A program made the position numbers and the translations under genes. 64,000 bases of DNA, taken from Prochlorococcus sp. AG-409-K04 (GTDB lineage Bacteria; Cyanobacteriota; Cyanobacteriia; PCC-6307; Cyanobiaceae). The stretch spans positions 21,054 to 85,053 of the forward strand of contig QCKE01000005.1 in assembly GCA_003215555.1 (NCBI GenBank), in the 5' to 3' direction. Positions 44,548 through 53,408 of this stretch are shown in pieces. Every line of letters begins with the position of its first letter. Positions within the stretch are counted from its first letter, which is position 1. The notes beneath the pieces are model-generated. The model saw nothing but the letters and a program-made list of their open reading frames with translations. It searched no databases and was not told where the DNA came from.

Positions 44548-45987
44548 TTATCTCCCTCCTATTGTAATTGAATCAACTTTTATATGAGGCTGGCCTACTG
44601 TTACATTTATATTTCCGCTTATCGAGCCACAGAACCCAGCTGCAAGGTCAAGGTCATTGGCACACATTGATATTTTGGGCATAACGTCAACAGCCTCTCC
44701 AATTAGTGTTGCTCCTTTTACTGGTTCTGTTAATTTTCCATTTTTAATTAAATATCCTTCTTCAACAGAAAAATTAAATTGCCCTGTTGCTCCTACGCTT
44801 CCCCCTCCCATTGATTTGCAATAAATTCCATTATCTATGCTTTCAATTAATTGATTAGGGGTATATGGACCTCTTTCTATAAAAGTGTTTCTCATTCTAC
44901 TTGCAGCAGCAAATGCATAGCTTTGTCTCCTTCCACTACCTGTTCTTTTATGTCCTGTACGCAATTCACCTGCTCTATCACTTAAAAATGTTTTTAATAT
45001 TCCATTTTGGATAAGTACAGTTTTTTGGGTTTTCATTCCTTCATCATCCATACTGATTGATCCAAAGGCTCCTTGAGTATTACCCTCATCAATCGCAGTA
45101 AGCGCTTTATTAGCTATTTGCTTACCTATTTTGTCCTTAAATGGTGTGGTACCACGTTCTATTTGCGTTGTTTCTAATAAATGTCCGCATGCTTCATGAA
45201 ATATAACTCCACCAAATTTATTCGCTAATACTGCTGGCATTTGCCCAGCTTGTACAAAGTTTGCATATAGCATTTTTTCTGCACTTTCATTTATTTCTTT
45301 GGCTGTGTCCTCTGAATCCCAATCTAACAAGGCCCTAGGCATTTCAGTAGAACCAATTCTCCTTCCAATACTGGATCTATATTCCTTATCAACAGCTAAG
45401 ACATTTAAGCCAATTGACTGATATAGCCTTAGGTCCTTAGCAAATGTTCCATCACTAGATGCCACTAGGACTTCTTGGATTGTTTTTGAATAACTGCCGC
45501 GTCTAACGTCTGCTCGGCGCCCATGTTTTTTAAGTAGGCTTGTTGCTTCAAGAACTTTATTTGTGCTTTCTTTAAGAGTTGGACATTCAATTGCAAGTTT
45601 TACTTTATTAATTGAATAGTCATTAAGTGATTTTAATCCTTGAAAAGAGTTTTTAGAGTTAGAACCTTTAGCTAGACCTAGCATTCCTAAAGCTTGGTCT
45701 AAACAAAAAATTAAGCCTTGTTTTGAGAAATCATTTGTTGATACAAAGCCATCTCTATTTCCTAGAAATACTCTTATGCCTATACCTTTGCCAAAAGATG
45801 GATTGACACTGGTTACTTTATCTTGCTCTACTAAAAATCCTGTGTTGTCGATATTCTCTACGTAAATCTCTACAAAATCTGCTCCTGCACTTGTTCCATA
45901 AGAAAGTAAAAATTCTAGATTTTTCTTGAATGTTGAATCAATAGAATGAGTTTCAAGAAAATCTTGTTCAAGTAGCAATTGGCTCAA
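44548..45987 (-). CDS. tldD: TldD-type metalloprotease
   Basis: This is a 479-residue protein with the catalytic zinc motif FHEACGHLLE (HExxxH) and the downstream region GSISMDDEGMKTQKTVLIQNGILKTFLSD. SVGATGQFNFSVEEGYLIKNGK lies near the end. It pairs with the pmbA gene right behind it, giving the two subunits of the heterodimeric protease. Targets in cyanobacteria are not known. Confidence 0.92.
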   Translation of the reverse strand: MSQLLLEQDFLETHSIDSTFKKNLEFLLSYGTSAGADFVEIYVENIDNTGFLVEQDKVTSVNPSFGKGIGIRVFLGNRDGFVSTNDFSKQGLIFCLDQALGMLGLAKGSNSKNSFQGLKSLNDYSINKVKLAIECPTLKESTNKVLEATSLLKKHGRRADVRRGSYSKTIQEVLVASSDGTFAKDLRLYQSIGLNVLAVDKEYRSSIGRRIGSTEMPRALLDWDSEDTAKEINESAEKMLYANFVQAGQMPAVLANKFGGVIFHEACGHLLETTQIERGTTPFKDKIGKQIANKALTAIDEGNTQGAFGSISMDDEGMKTQKTVLIQNGILKTFLSDRAGELRTGHKRTGSGRRQSYAFAAASRMRNTFIERGPYTPNQLIESIDNGIYCKSMGGGSVGATGQFNFSVEEGYLIKNGKLTEPVKGATLIGEAVDVMPKISMCANDLDLAAGFCGSISGNINVTVGQPHIKVDSITIGGR

Positions 45988-46129
45988 TTTGCATTCTCAT
46001 TTCGTTAGTTATATATTACGCTTTTAGAATCCAATCTATAGCTTAAGTAGAGATACCCTTTCATTTATTTTATTCTTCTAGTAAGGGTAGAACTTTATTT
46101 TTGTATTTGCTAGATAGTCTTTTCTTGAT

Positions 46130-46465
46130 ATGAACGATCAAAAAACACCACTTTATGTATTGACTGCTCCTGTAGGACAACTATGTGGAAATGGCCAACT
46201 AAGAGAAACTATTTCCGAAAGAAGGAAGCGAAAAGGGGATGACGTTGCTTTTTGGTATCTTTCTCCTGAATTAGTAAGGTCCTTTAATATTTCTGAAAAT
46301 GATTTAGAAGCTGTAGTTGCAGAAGAACAAACTTCTATTATTTGGCTTCAACTTCGATTCGGAGGAGAGATTTCTATAAAAGATTTCTATATAAGCGAGC
46401 TTAGAAAAGATGCTTATGCTTTACCACCTGGACCAAATATAAAAGATATCAGTACATCCGACTAA
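46130..46465 (+). CDS. Conserved hypothetical protein next to ferredoxin
   Basis: This is a 111-residue soluble protein beginning PLYVLTAPVGQLCGNGQLRETIS, with ISERRKRKGDDVAFWYLSPE and a strand-rich end (IIWLQLRFGGEIS). No domain recognised. It lies 8 bp upstream of the ferredoxin gene, so the two are probably co-transcribed; it may be a partner or assembly protein, but that is inference only. Confidence 0.65.
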   Translation: MNDQKTPLYVLTAPVGQLCGNGQLRETISERRKRKGDDVAFWYLSPELVRSFNISENDLEAVVAEEQTSIIWLQLRFGGEISIKDFYISELRKDAYALPPGPNIKDISTSD

Positions 46466-46473
46466 ACAAAACT

Positions 46474-46845
46474 ATGACAACACCTATAAAACATAAAATA
46501 ACAGTACATTTTCATCAAGAGAATCGTACAGTTTCCCTTGATGTTCCAGAAGGAGAAAATATCCTACAATTTTTCGAAAAGAATGGAGAGACACTACCTT
46601 TTTCTTGTAGAAACGGATGTTGCACAACCTGTGCAGTTAGGATTTTGTCAGGATCTGTAGAGCAAAGTGAAGGAATAGGCTTATCAAGACAATTGCAAGA
46701 AAAGGGATATGCTCTTCTTTGTATTGCTAAAGCCAACAATAGTGCAACTGTAGAAACACAAGAGGAAGATGAAGTTTATGAATTACAATTTGGAAAATAT
46801 TTAGACTCTATTCAAAACAAAGCGGGTAATCCCTTTGATATTTAG
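46474..46845 (+). CDS. 2Fe-2S ferredoxin, FdC2-like
   Basis: This is a 123-residue plant-type ferredoxin. The 2Fe-2S cysteines are C45, C50, C53 (CRNGCCTTC) and C83 (LLCIAKA), with an extra C49. The C-terminus is longer than PetF. The CRNGCCTTCAVRILSG block and the LSRQLQEKGYALLC stretch resemble the FdC2 subfamily of plants and cyanobacteria, which differs from photosynthetic PetF in redox potential. Electron partners are unknown. It is convergent with acsF, 10 bp apart, which is suggestive because the cyclase needs electrons. Confidence 0.85.
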   Translation: MTTPIKHKITVHFHQENRTVSLDVPEGENILQFFEKNGETLPFSCRNGCCTTCAVRILSGSVEQSEGIGLSRQLQEKGYALLCIAKANNSATVETQEEDEVYELQFGKYLDSIQNKAGNPFDI

Positions 46846-46855
46846 ATGTTGTTTT

Positions 46856-47899
46856 TTAACCATATCTAGTTGCATTCGTTTTTTCCATTGGAAGAGCAAA
46901 TTGCTTTATAATTAAAACCACAAATTTGCCTAATGCTACTGGTTTTTTTACTCCTTCTGTAGCTCTCCATTTTTTAAAGGCATTAAGTATATCAATTCTC
47001 AATTTTAGAAACTTGCCATCATCAAACTTATACACCCAAGGAAATGCATTTTTGGAAGTGTTATTTGTTTCTATAATTACTTGCTCATCAAATAATACTG
47101 GATCTATTCCTAATAATTTATAAAAGTCTCCTCTCTCGCATACTGTGAGAGTATGAGTTAGAAAAACAGTCCATAGAAAAAATCTACTTAATATTTTCCC
47201 CCTAAAACCTTTTGTCATACCAGGCCAGCAACGCATCATAAGATTGATACAGTCACCGTGTCTGTTCTCGTCTTGACACCAGGGCTCAAAAAAATCAAAT
47301 AATGGTGCGCATGCTTTATCAGGATTATTCTTTAAGTGCCTATTAATTAAAATGTATCTCCAATAACCTATTTTTTCTGAAAGGTATAGTGAGTATAGAA
47401 CCCAACTTAAAGGAAAAAATGTAGCGGCTCTCTTTTTAGGAAGATTTGGAAGATCTATATTTATTCCCTCAGCTTTTAATGCTCTCCCTAGAAATCCTGC
47501 ATGTCTTGCTTCATCTCTCGCTAAAAATTGAAAAAACTGCCCTAATTCCGCTCTACCAGCTTTTTTGAATCTATTAGAAATTTCTTTAAATAATAGGAAA
47601 CCTGAAAATTCCGATACTACTGATCTAACTAAATAGCTCTCATAAACTGACTTGTCTTCTGGTGATAGTTCCTGAAGTCTTTCTAAGGATGCCTTCCTGT
47701 CAAAGTGCTTTAAATTGTAATCGGATTCCATTTCCTTGAACATTGCCTCAAAGTCTTTCCTGGCAATATCTAGGTCAGTTTTTGAAGCCTTGTCGAATTC
47801 TGTTGTATAGAAACGTGGTGTTAATAGATTTTCGTCTAAATGTGGTGGCAATTCATTGCGACCTAGTGTTTCTAAGGAACCTGATGTTGCTGTAGTCAT
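46856..47899 (-). CDS. acsF: Mg-protoporphyrin IX monomethyl ester oxidative cyclase
   Basis: AcsF builds the fifth ring of chlorophyll, making protochlorophyllide from the Mg-protoporphyrin monomethyl ester with oxygen. The 347-residue form starts at ATG (MTTATSGS); a TTG eight codons upstream is also possible. The ferritin-like diiron site is visible as DEARHAGFLGRAL and DENRHGD ExxH motifs. It stands next to a FdC2-like ferredoxin (convergent), a possible electron donor (inference). It is strong evidence for a chlorophyll-making aerobic phototroph. Confidence 0.95.
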   Translation of the reverse strand: MTTATSGSLETLGRNELPPHLDENLLTPRFYTTEFDKASKTDLDIARKDFEAMFKEMESDYNLKHFDRKASLERLQELSPEDKSVYESYLVRSVVSEFSGFLLFKEISNRFKKAGRAELGQFFQFLARDEARHAGFLGRALKAEGINIDLPNLPKKRAATFFPLSWVLYSLYLSEKIGYWRYILINRHLKNNPDKACAPLFDFFEPWCQDENRHGDCINLMMRCWPGMTKGFRGKILSRFFLWTVFLTHTLTVCERGDFYKLLGIDPVLFDEQVIIETNNTSKNAFPWVYKFDDGKFLKLRIDILNAFKKWRATEGVKKPVALGKFVVLIIKQFALPMEKTNATRYG

Positions 47900-48041
47900 T
47901 CCCTTGTTCAAATCAGAGCTCAATAATAAGCCTTAATGTTGCATTTGGAGATAAAGCTTCATGTAGCGAATAGAAAGTCTCACGATTTATAGAATTTGAT
48001 ACCGGAATGGACCCTTCCTTATCCTTATAAACGTAAGTGAA

Positions 48042-48524
48042 TTAGTTATTAGAAAACCACTTTTGTCCATTTAGTCTTTGAAGGAGTCTTGATAAAAGAA
48101 GCTTCAGTGTGATTTTCTTCTCATCAATTAGAAAGGATTCTAGTAAAGAAGGTTCTGTACAAGTCTCAGCTAAAGTTATATTTTTTTGTGATTTTATATT
48201 ATCTGAACTAAATGTTACCCAAAAACGCCTACCTACGGTTAATTCTCCAAATAAAACCCAGCATTCTCCTCCTACAACAGGTCTTATGCCTTGCTTAAGC
48301 TCCAAGGATTTTAATGATACTCCTTTAAGTTTCAATGAATTCTGTAGTTCAGGTATAAAATACTCATTAATAAATTCTTGAAAAGGCTTATCTTCTAATT
48401 TTTCTACTTTCTTGATTATTTTTTTTGAGGAATTATTATTAGATTCTATAGTTTCCGGTGTTGAAGTTGTCTGATTAATTGGCGTTTCAGTACTTTTCTG
48501 AACATTTTCGTTGTTATTTTCCAA
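48042..48524 (-). CDS. DUF2996 family protein
   Basis: This is a 160-residue protein with a low-complexity Asn/Thr/Ser/Glu-rich start of about 35 residues. The DUF2996 domain follows: KPFQEFINEYFIPELQNSLK, VVGGECWVLFGELTVGRRFWVTFS and a helical end. The family is conserved in cyanobacteria and plastids; function unknown. It lies about 140 bp upstream of acsF. Confidence 0.72.
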   Translation of the reverse strand: MENNNENVQKSTETPINQTTSTPETIESNNNSSKKIIKKVEKLEDKPFQEFINEYFIPELQNSLKLKGVSLKSLELKQGIRPVVGGECWVLFGELTVGRRFWVTFSSDNIKSQKNITLAETCTEPSLLESFLIDEKKITLKLLLSRLLQRLNGQKWFSNN

Positions 48525-48592
48525 AATAGCGGTTGATTAAGTTGCGAAATTTTTTTCTATATTAGCAGAAAAATTGTTTAAAAAAATCATTT

Positions 48593-49153
48593 TCACCAGT
48601 TTTCATTATCGAAGGGGAACCAATCGCTTTCATTATTATTATTATTTTTATTAATATAAAAATTTTCATATTCTAATTTTTCATCAAGAGGAGAGTTTTT
48701 ATCAATATTGTTGATAGTCTTATAATCGTTAGAGGTCTTATGGAATTTATTATCTAAATGTCTATCTTGAATTTTAATAATTCTGTAAGGAACAGAAATT
48801 GTTGGGAATGGATCTCGTACATCTCTTTCTAGATATTGATATTCATTTTCATGATTTTGTTCTATTTCGTGCTCCTCTAGCTTTTCTTTAGAATGAATTT
48901 GATTCACCACTTTTCTTGATACTCTCGATTTTGTAAAATTGGTATCAATAAGTGAAATATAAATATTAAGTGCTGATAAGGAAAAGCCAATACTTCCTCC
49001 TATCAACATTAAATTTGAAATTCTTTGTTCTTTAAAAGTCCAAATTAATATTTTAAGGTTTGTTGTTTTTTCTAGATTTAGAGAAGCAACATATACTAAA
49101 GATATTAAAGGTAGTAAAGTAATAAATAATAGTATTCCTTTGGTTGATTTCAT
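48593..49153 (-). CDS. Hypothetical two-TM protein with Asn-rich tail
   Basis: This is a roughly 186-residue protein with membrane segments at about residues 6-24 and 46-66. A long charged, Asn-rich tail follows, including an NNNNN run. The ATG at 49153 overlaps the ubiX stop as TAATG, so translation is probably coupled and this start is preferred to an upstream one. No domain recognised. The run of AAT/AAC codons comes from an ATT-rich repeat on the plus strand near 48630. Confidence 0.6.
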   Translation of the reverse strand: MKSTKGILLFITLLPLISLVYVASLNLEKTTNLKILIWTFKEQRISNLMLIGGSIGFSLSALNIYISLIDTNFTKSRVSRKVVNQIHSKEKLEEHEIEQNHENEYQYLERDVRDPFPTISVPYRIIKIQDRHLDNKFHKTSNDYKTINNIDKNSPLDEKLEYENFYINKNNNNNESDWFPFDNENW

Positions 49154-49758
49154 TAAGCATTTCCTTTCCATCTATGAATGTTCTTTAAGTCTAAATCTAG
49201 ACAATCAAAAAGTCTTACTACCATAAAATCAATCATATCATCCAAATTTTTCGGATTAGAATACCATGAAGGTATACAAGGAGCTATTTTTGCTCCTGCT
49301 AGGACTAGTGTTTCCATATTTCTTATATGAATTAAATTAAATGGACTTTCTCTTGGTGAAATTATTAATGGACGACCTTCCTTTAAATGTACATCTGCGC
49401 AACGTTCTATAAGGTCAATTGTGCAACCTGATGAGATTTTTCCTAAGGTTCCCATAGAACATGGGATAATAACCATTGCTTCTGTAGAATAACTTCCACT
49501 TGCTATTGGTGCTGAATTATCATTCCATTTATGGCACCTTAGTTTTCCCCTACTGTTATTCAATCTTTCTCTCCAAAATAATTCCTGTTTTTCCATTTCT
49601 AAGGGTATTTGTATTCCATTTTCTGACTGCCAAACTTTATATGCCCCTTTGCTTAAAATAACATCTAAATTATAATTATTATTAAGTAAAAGATCTATTG
49701 ATCTTTCTCCTAAAATCTGAGCTGATGCCCCTGTAATAGCAACAACAATTGACTGCAT
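49153..49758 (-). CDS. ubiX: Flavin prenyltransferase
   Basis: UbiX adds a dimethylallyl group to FMN to form the prenylated flavin used by UbiD decarboxylases. The 201-residue product has the N-terminal VVAITGASAQILGERSIDLL flavin-binding loop and the PCSMGTLGKISSGCTIDLIERCADVHLKEGRPLIISPRE block. Length is typical. It lies 6 bp behind the RNase II-like gene on the same strand. Confidence 0.92.
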   Translation of the reverse strand: MQSIVVAITGASAQILGERSIDLLLNNNYNLDVILSKGAYKVWQSENGIQIPLEMEKQELFWRERLNNSRGKLRCHKWNDNSAPIASGSYSTEAMVIIPCSMGTLGKISSGCTIDLIERCADVHLKEGRPLIISPRESPFNLIHIRNMETLVLAGAKIAPCIPSWYSNPKNLDDMIDFMVVRLFDCLDLDLKNIHRWKGNA

Positions 49759-49764
49759 TTTATA

Positions 49765-52044
49765 TTAATTATTTGTTGTTATTGGTATTTCAACTGTATC
49801 TATTTTTTCATTTTCTTTTTCATTATCTAATTTAATACCTAAGTCTATTTGATTTCGTAGTAAATCAACTTTTTCAATTATTACATTTACGGGATCACCA
49901 ACTTGAAAAGTTCGTTTATTTTTTCTTCCAATCAATAAATTCTGCCTAGATCTATACTCATACCAATCATCATCTAGTGAACTTACGTGAACTAAACCTT
50001 CTGCTAATGATGGGTTTAACTCTACAAAAAAGCCATAACTTTGCACACCAGTAATTATTCCAGAGGCTATTTTACTGATTTGACTTTCTACTAATCTTAA
50101 TTGAATCATTGATATTAGACCATCTCTAAATGCCTTTGCTTTTAATCTACTATTGTTTAGTTCCCGAACTTGTGATTCATTAAGAAGTTTTATTATACTA
50201 GAGGACTGTGTCTTGGTGAAAATACTATTTTTAACTTCTATTTCCTTTAGCATTTTGCCTTGCAGATTATCTGCCTTTGAACTATTAATTACTTTACCTT
50301 CTGTAAGTAATTTAAAAAGTATAAATTGATTTATGATATCAGCATAATTGAACCCAGGTGAAGACCAGGGGGCCTCAAGTAAATTATTATTAGATGCATT
50401 ATTTTCTTTGATATTATAAAAAGTGTCATATTTATAATCTGAAATGGAGTTTTTTAATAATTTTTCTATTAATCTTTTATTTTCACTTTTCGAGGCAGCT
50501 ATAAGTAGATCATTAAAATTGATTGTTCCTTCTTCATTTAAATTTATATTGCCTTCTAGTACTATTGCTGATTTAACTATATCATTTAGCGGAATTGATT
50601 CTTGCTTTGGTTTATGCAAGGCTATAAAATCTAAATTAAATGACTGAAAATGTTTTGCTAATATTAAATTACTTAATTTTGATATAACTTCGATGATTGA
50701 TTGTGGATCCTCGTCATTAAAATTTTCTGCCCATCCATCAAAATCTGAACCAGGGCTTGCATAATTTAGGTCACCATAACAACCTTGTTTGGGGAGGGAT
50801 AAATCAAGTTGTAAATAACCTTTAGAAATTAATTTAGATTTTATGATTTTTGTTATATATATAATATCCTTAATTGTATTTATATGATCTTTTATTGGTT
50901 TTAATTTTGCGGGCAATACTCTAGATTTTGGTTTTCTGCTTTTTAGAATCTCAAGATGTGAAGATGTTATAAGAGCAACTGGCTTTATATTACTTAAGTA
51001 AAATTGCCAATTTGTACAATTACCATCTTTATCAATATCAATCTCTAAGGTAGTTGCTGCATTAGTTTTACCTACTTCAAATCTAGAATCTACAATTAAT
51101 CTATCATTTAGCAAGTTTTTCCAGGTATCACCAAAGCAAATAGATTTTGAATTGTTTTTTATCCATTGATCTAATTTACTCCCAAAACTTATTCTTTCTG
51201 ATACAGATGGTATATGAAACCATATTTTTACTCCACCTTCGTGGTTTTCTGAATATATGGCTGGTAAAATTGGTGATTCAGTACATTGCCAGCTTCTAAG
51301 GATAAGAGTCCTTTGGTTTTCTAGGTTTACTCTATTCTTAAAATTTATTTTTTTTGTTGCAACATTTGGTGATGAAGTGTTATTTAAAATGTTATATTTA
51401 GTCTTTATGATTTCTAGATCTCCAAGCTTTCCATTTTTAAGGCTTAGCTTTCTTGATACTTCTGCTATCGCTGGTAATTGAGCTATGGGATATCTTTTAA
51501 TTCTCACATCATAAATATTATCTAAATCACTATTATCAAAGTTGTCAATATTAGATATATTTATATCTATGGCTGAAAGAATTCTTTCATCTAGTGGCTG
51601 AGCTATTATTTTTCCATTCATTTCTTTTAAAGTAGCAATTATATTTGTTTTAGCTCTTTCTAATACACAGAGTACAACTCCTTCCGGAGATCTTCTACGT
51701 AAACCTTCCTTGTTTATCTTCACAATCACTTTATCTCCGTGCCAAGAATGGTTTAAGAACCTTTCTCTGATATAAATGTCCTCTTGTCCATCTTCTCGAA
51801 TAGCAAAACAATACCCTTTGCTACTACAACGTATAGTTGCAGTTATTGCTGAAGAATTTATAGGTTTTTGTATATAATTTTGATTATCCTTTTCTACTAC
51901 TCCTAGTTTTATTAATGCTTTTAAAGCTATTTCTAGGCGAAGTCGCTCTACCTTCTTTGTTAGCTTAAGCATTTTCTCGAGCGTTCTAACTTCAAGACTT
52001 CCATCTTGAGGAAGAAGTTCAAGTATTTTTACAACCGTAAACAT
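49765..52044 (-). CDS. RNase II/R-like (Zam-type) protein with degenerate RNB catalytic site
   Basis: This is a 759-residue protein. It has an N-terminal winged-helix and cold-shock-like part, an RNB-like domain (about residues 245-600), and a C-terminal S1 domain (about 660-739: ASGIITGVQSYGFFVELNP). The block VKIWFHIPSVSERISFGSKLD clearly aligns with the RNB HIADVSxYVxxGSxLD motif. But the stretch before it (SWQCTESPILPAIYSENHEGG) lacks the aspartates that bind catalytic Mg in RNase II/R. The later TSPIRRYADL block reads SSPGFNYADI, losing both Arg. In picocyanobacteria similar proteins are labelled Zam. Nuclease activity is doubtful. Confidence 0.78.
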   Translation of the reverse strand: MFTVVKILELLPQDGSLEVRTLEKMLKLTKKVERLRLEIALKALIKLGVVEKDNQNYIQKPINSSAITATIRCSSKGYCFAIREDGQEDIYIRERFLNHSWHGDKVIVKINKEGLRRRSPEGVVLCVLERAKTNIIATLKEMNGKIIAQPLDERILSAIDINISNIDNFDNSDLDNIYDVRIKRYPIAQLPAIAEVSRKLSLKNGKLGDLEIIKTKYNILNNTSSPNVATKKINFKNRVNLENQRTLILRSWQCTESPILPAIYSENHEGGVKIWFHIPSVSERISFGSKLDQWIKNNSKSICFGDTWKNLLNDRLIVDSRFEVGKTNAATTLEIDIDKDGNCTNWQFYLSNIKPVALITSSHLEILKSRKPKSRVLPAKLKPIKDHINTIKDIIYITKIIKSKLISKGYLQLDLSLPKQGCYGDLNYASPGSDFDGWAENFNDEDPQSIIEVISKLSNLILAKHFQSFNLDFIALHKPKQESIPLNDIVKSAIVLEGNINLNEEGTINFNDLLIAASKSENKRLIEKLLKNSISDYKYDTFYNIKENNASNNNLLEAPWSSPGFNYADIINQFILFKLLTEGKVINSSKADNLQGKMLKEIEVKNSIFTKTQSSSIIKLLNESQVRELNNSRLKAKAFRDGLISMIQLRLVESQISKIASGIITGVQSYGFFVELNPSLAEGLVHVSSLDDDWYEYRSRQNLLIGRKNKRTFQVGDPVNVIIEKVDLLRNQIDLGIKLDNEKENEKIDTVEIPITTNN

Positions 52045-52172
52045 AGAAATAAATCTCTGTACTATGAATGAAGAGAAAAAAGTACAGTTTTAAATTAATT
52101 ATATGCTACAGCTTAACTATTTATGAATAACGTTGAGAATTTAAAAGAAATGCATCAGGATTTATTTTCTAG

Positions 52173-52457
52173 TTAATTTGAGTTTTCTTTTGAAGTCAGT
52201 AGGAGGTTTATACCAATGATTAAAAATGCTGATGCTGCGGAGACTTCAAGAAATAATTCTGGGATTAACTTTGAAAATGATTGCCCAACAATTACTCCTA
52301 CTAAACTTGCTAGTACTAGGGCTGCTGAAGATCCAATAAATACTGCTATAGGGTGATTGCTAGAACCGCTCAAGGTCAGGGTAGCAATTTGAGTTTTATC
52401 ACCTAACTCTGCAAGGAAAATTGTGATGAAGGTTGATATAAAAACTGCTGAAATCAT
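52173..52457 (-). CDS. Gdt1/UPF0016 half-size membrane transporter, subunit 2
   Basis: This is a 94-residue protein with three membrane segments and one copy of the family motif AELGDKTQIATL. Full-length Gdt1/Mnx proteins contain two such halves and transport Mn2+ or Ca2+. Here the halves are separate neighbouring genes, 2 bp apart, so the transporter is presumably a heterodimer. In Synechocystis the single-chain homologue exports Mn2+ from the cytoplasm. Confidence 0.88.
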   Translation of the reverse strand: MISAVFISTFITIFLAELGDKTQIATLTLSGSSNHPIAVFIGSSAALVLASLVGVIVGQSFSKLIPELFLEVSAASAFLIIGINLLLTSKENSN

Positions 52458-52459
52458 CT

Positions 52460-52804
52460 TTATAATGCTAAGGGTTTGATTGTAGAGTATACTTTATAAA
52501 ACATAAAAATACTAATTATAATCATTAAAATTGCAGCTAATCTGTTGAAAATAAATGGTTGTAACAACTTTGCTAGGTACCTACCTATAAGTACACCAAT
52601 TAAACTTGTTAAGATTAAAGCTATGGATGCTGCAAGAAATACTGTTAATGGATGGCCAGTTTCAGCTGTTAATATTAAAGTTGCTAATTGTGTCTTATCT
52701 CCTAATTCTGCTATGAATACTGCTGTAAATGTTGCTATTAAAGTGCTATAAAAACCTCTATTTTCTGACATTAAATTAGATTGTTCTTTTCTATTGCTAT
52801 CCAT
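52460..52804 (-). CDS. Gdt1/UPF0016 half-size membrane transporter, subunit 1
   Basis: This is a 114-residue partner of the neighbouring half-size protein, with three membrane segments and the motif AELGDKTQLATL. The N-terminal 18 residues are polar, and a start at the internal MSENRG is possible. It lies 14 bp behind the YkgJ-like gene on the same strand. The pair would form the Mn2+/Ca2+ exchanger together. Confidence 0.88.
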   Translation of the reverse strand: MDSNRKEQSNLMSENRGFYSTLIATFTAVFIAELGDKTQLATLILTAETGHPLTVFLAASIALILTSLIGVLIGRYLAKLLQPFIFNRLAAILMIIISIFMFYKVYSTIKPLAL

Positions 52805-52818
52805 ATTTTTAAAAACAC

Positions 52819-53178
52819 TTAAAATCTTTTCTTTAAGTTTATTCTAAATCTCTTCATTTCCTTACTTCTACCTCCATAAATGTGTCTTATTTGTTGTTTA
52901 CAACACTCAATAGCGAATTGATCGAAATTTCCTTTTGGTAAATTAAATATGCTAGTAAGGTTTTTGACTTTGCAAAATTCAGGTCTTGTATGGTAAATAG
53001 TACATATTCTTCTAGACTTATCATAAAATCTGCACCAGCCATCCTTAGCAACTAAAGAAAAGTATAACTTTTTTTCTTTTGGTCCCAGGGCTCTTATCGC
53101 TTCTTCTCTTTCTGATGGAGCTAGTCTGCAACAGGCTCCGCAATCTTTTACGCAGCTCCAGTACTGATCCTTAGACAT
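52819..53178 (-). CDS. YkgJ-type CxxCxxxCC cluster protein
   Basis: This is a 119-residue soluble protein with many cysteines: CVKDCGACC at the start, WCRFYD and ICTIYHTRPEFC in the middle, and ECCKQQ near the end. This is the pattern of the YkgJ zinc/iron-chelating family, which probably holds a metal cluster. Function is unknown. It lies upstream of the Gdt1 pair and divergent from psb30. Confidence 0.82.
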   Translation of the reverse strand: MSKDQYWSCVKDCGACCRLAPSEREEAIRALGPKEKKLYFSLVAKDGWCRFYDKSRRICTIYHTRPEFCKVKNLTSIFNLPKGNFDQFAIECCKQQIRHIYGGRSKEMKRFRINLKKRF

Positions 53179-53263
53179 TAAGTGGAGTTTCTCGCCTTTT
53201 TATCATAATTTAAAATTGTGATTACAAATAATAAATTGACCGCTACGTTAAACCTCTATGATT

Positions 53264-53269
53264 TATAAT
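53264..53269 (+). promoter_or_regulatory. Candidate -10 box for psb30
   Basis: TATAAT at 53264-53269 lies 23 bp before the psb30 ATG, giving a leader of about 15-17 nt. TTGACC at 53236-53241 is 22 bp upstream, farther than the usual 17, so the -35 element is uncertain. Confidence 0.4.
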
Positions 53270-53292
53270 GTATTTACTTTAATCTTATAAAA

Positions 53293-53376
53293 ATGGGTAA
53301 TCTACTACCTCTAGCAGCAGTTGCACTTGCAGGACCAGCTATCATAGCTTTGGTTTTTTACAGAAGGGGAGCTTAA
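53293..53376 (+). CDS. psb30: Photosystem II protein Psb30 (Ycf12)
   Basis: This is a 27-residue single-TM protein, MGNLLPLAAVALAGPAIIAL and then VFYRRGA. The length, hydrophobic helix and RRG ending match Psb30/Ycf12, a small subunit at the edge of the photosystem II core near Psb-J and -K. It has its own -10 box and lies between the divergent YkgJ-like and convergent recJ genes. Confidence 0.9.
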   Translation: MGNLLPLAAVALAGPAIIALVFYRRGA

Positions 53377-53408
53377 TAAAAAGATTTTTCATTGCGAGAG
53401 AATATAAA

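Noticed and set aside
48630..48660. ATT-rich simple repeat as a regulatory or CRISPR-like repeat
   Set aside because: It is the antisense of an Asn-rich coding run in the two-TM hypothetical protein; no spaced repeats are present anywhere in the window.
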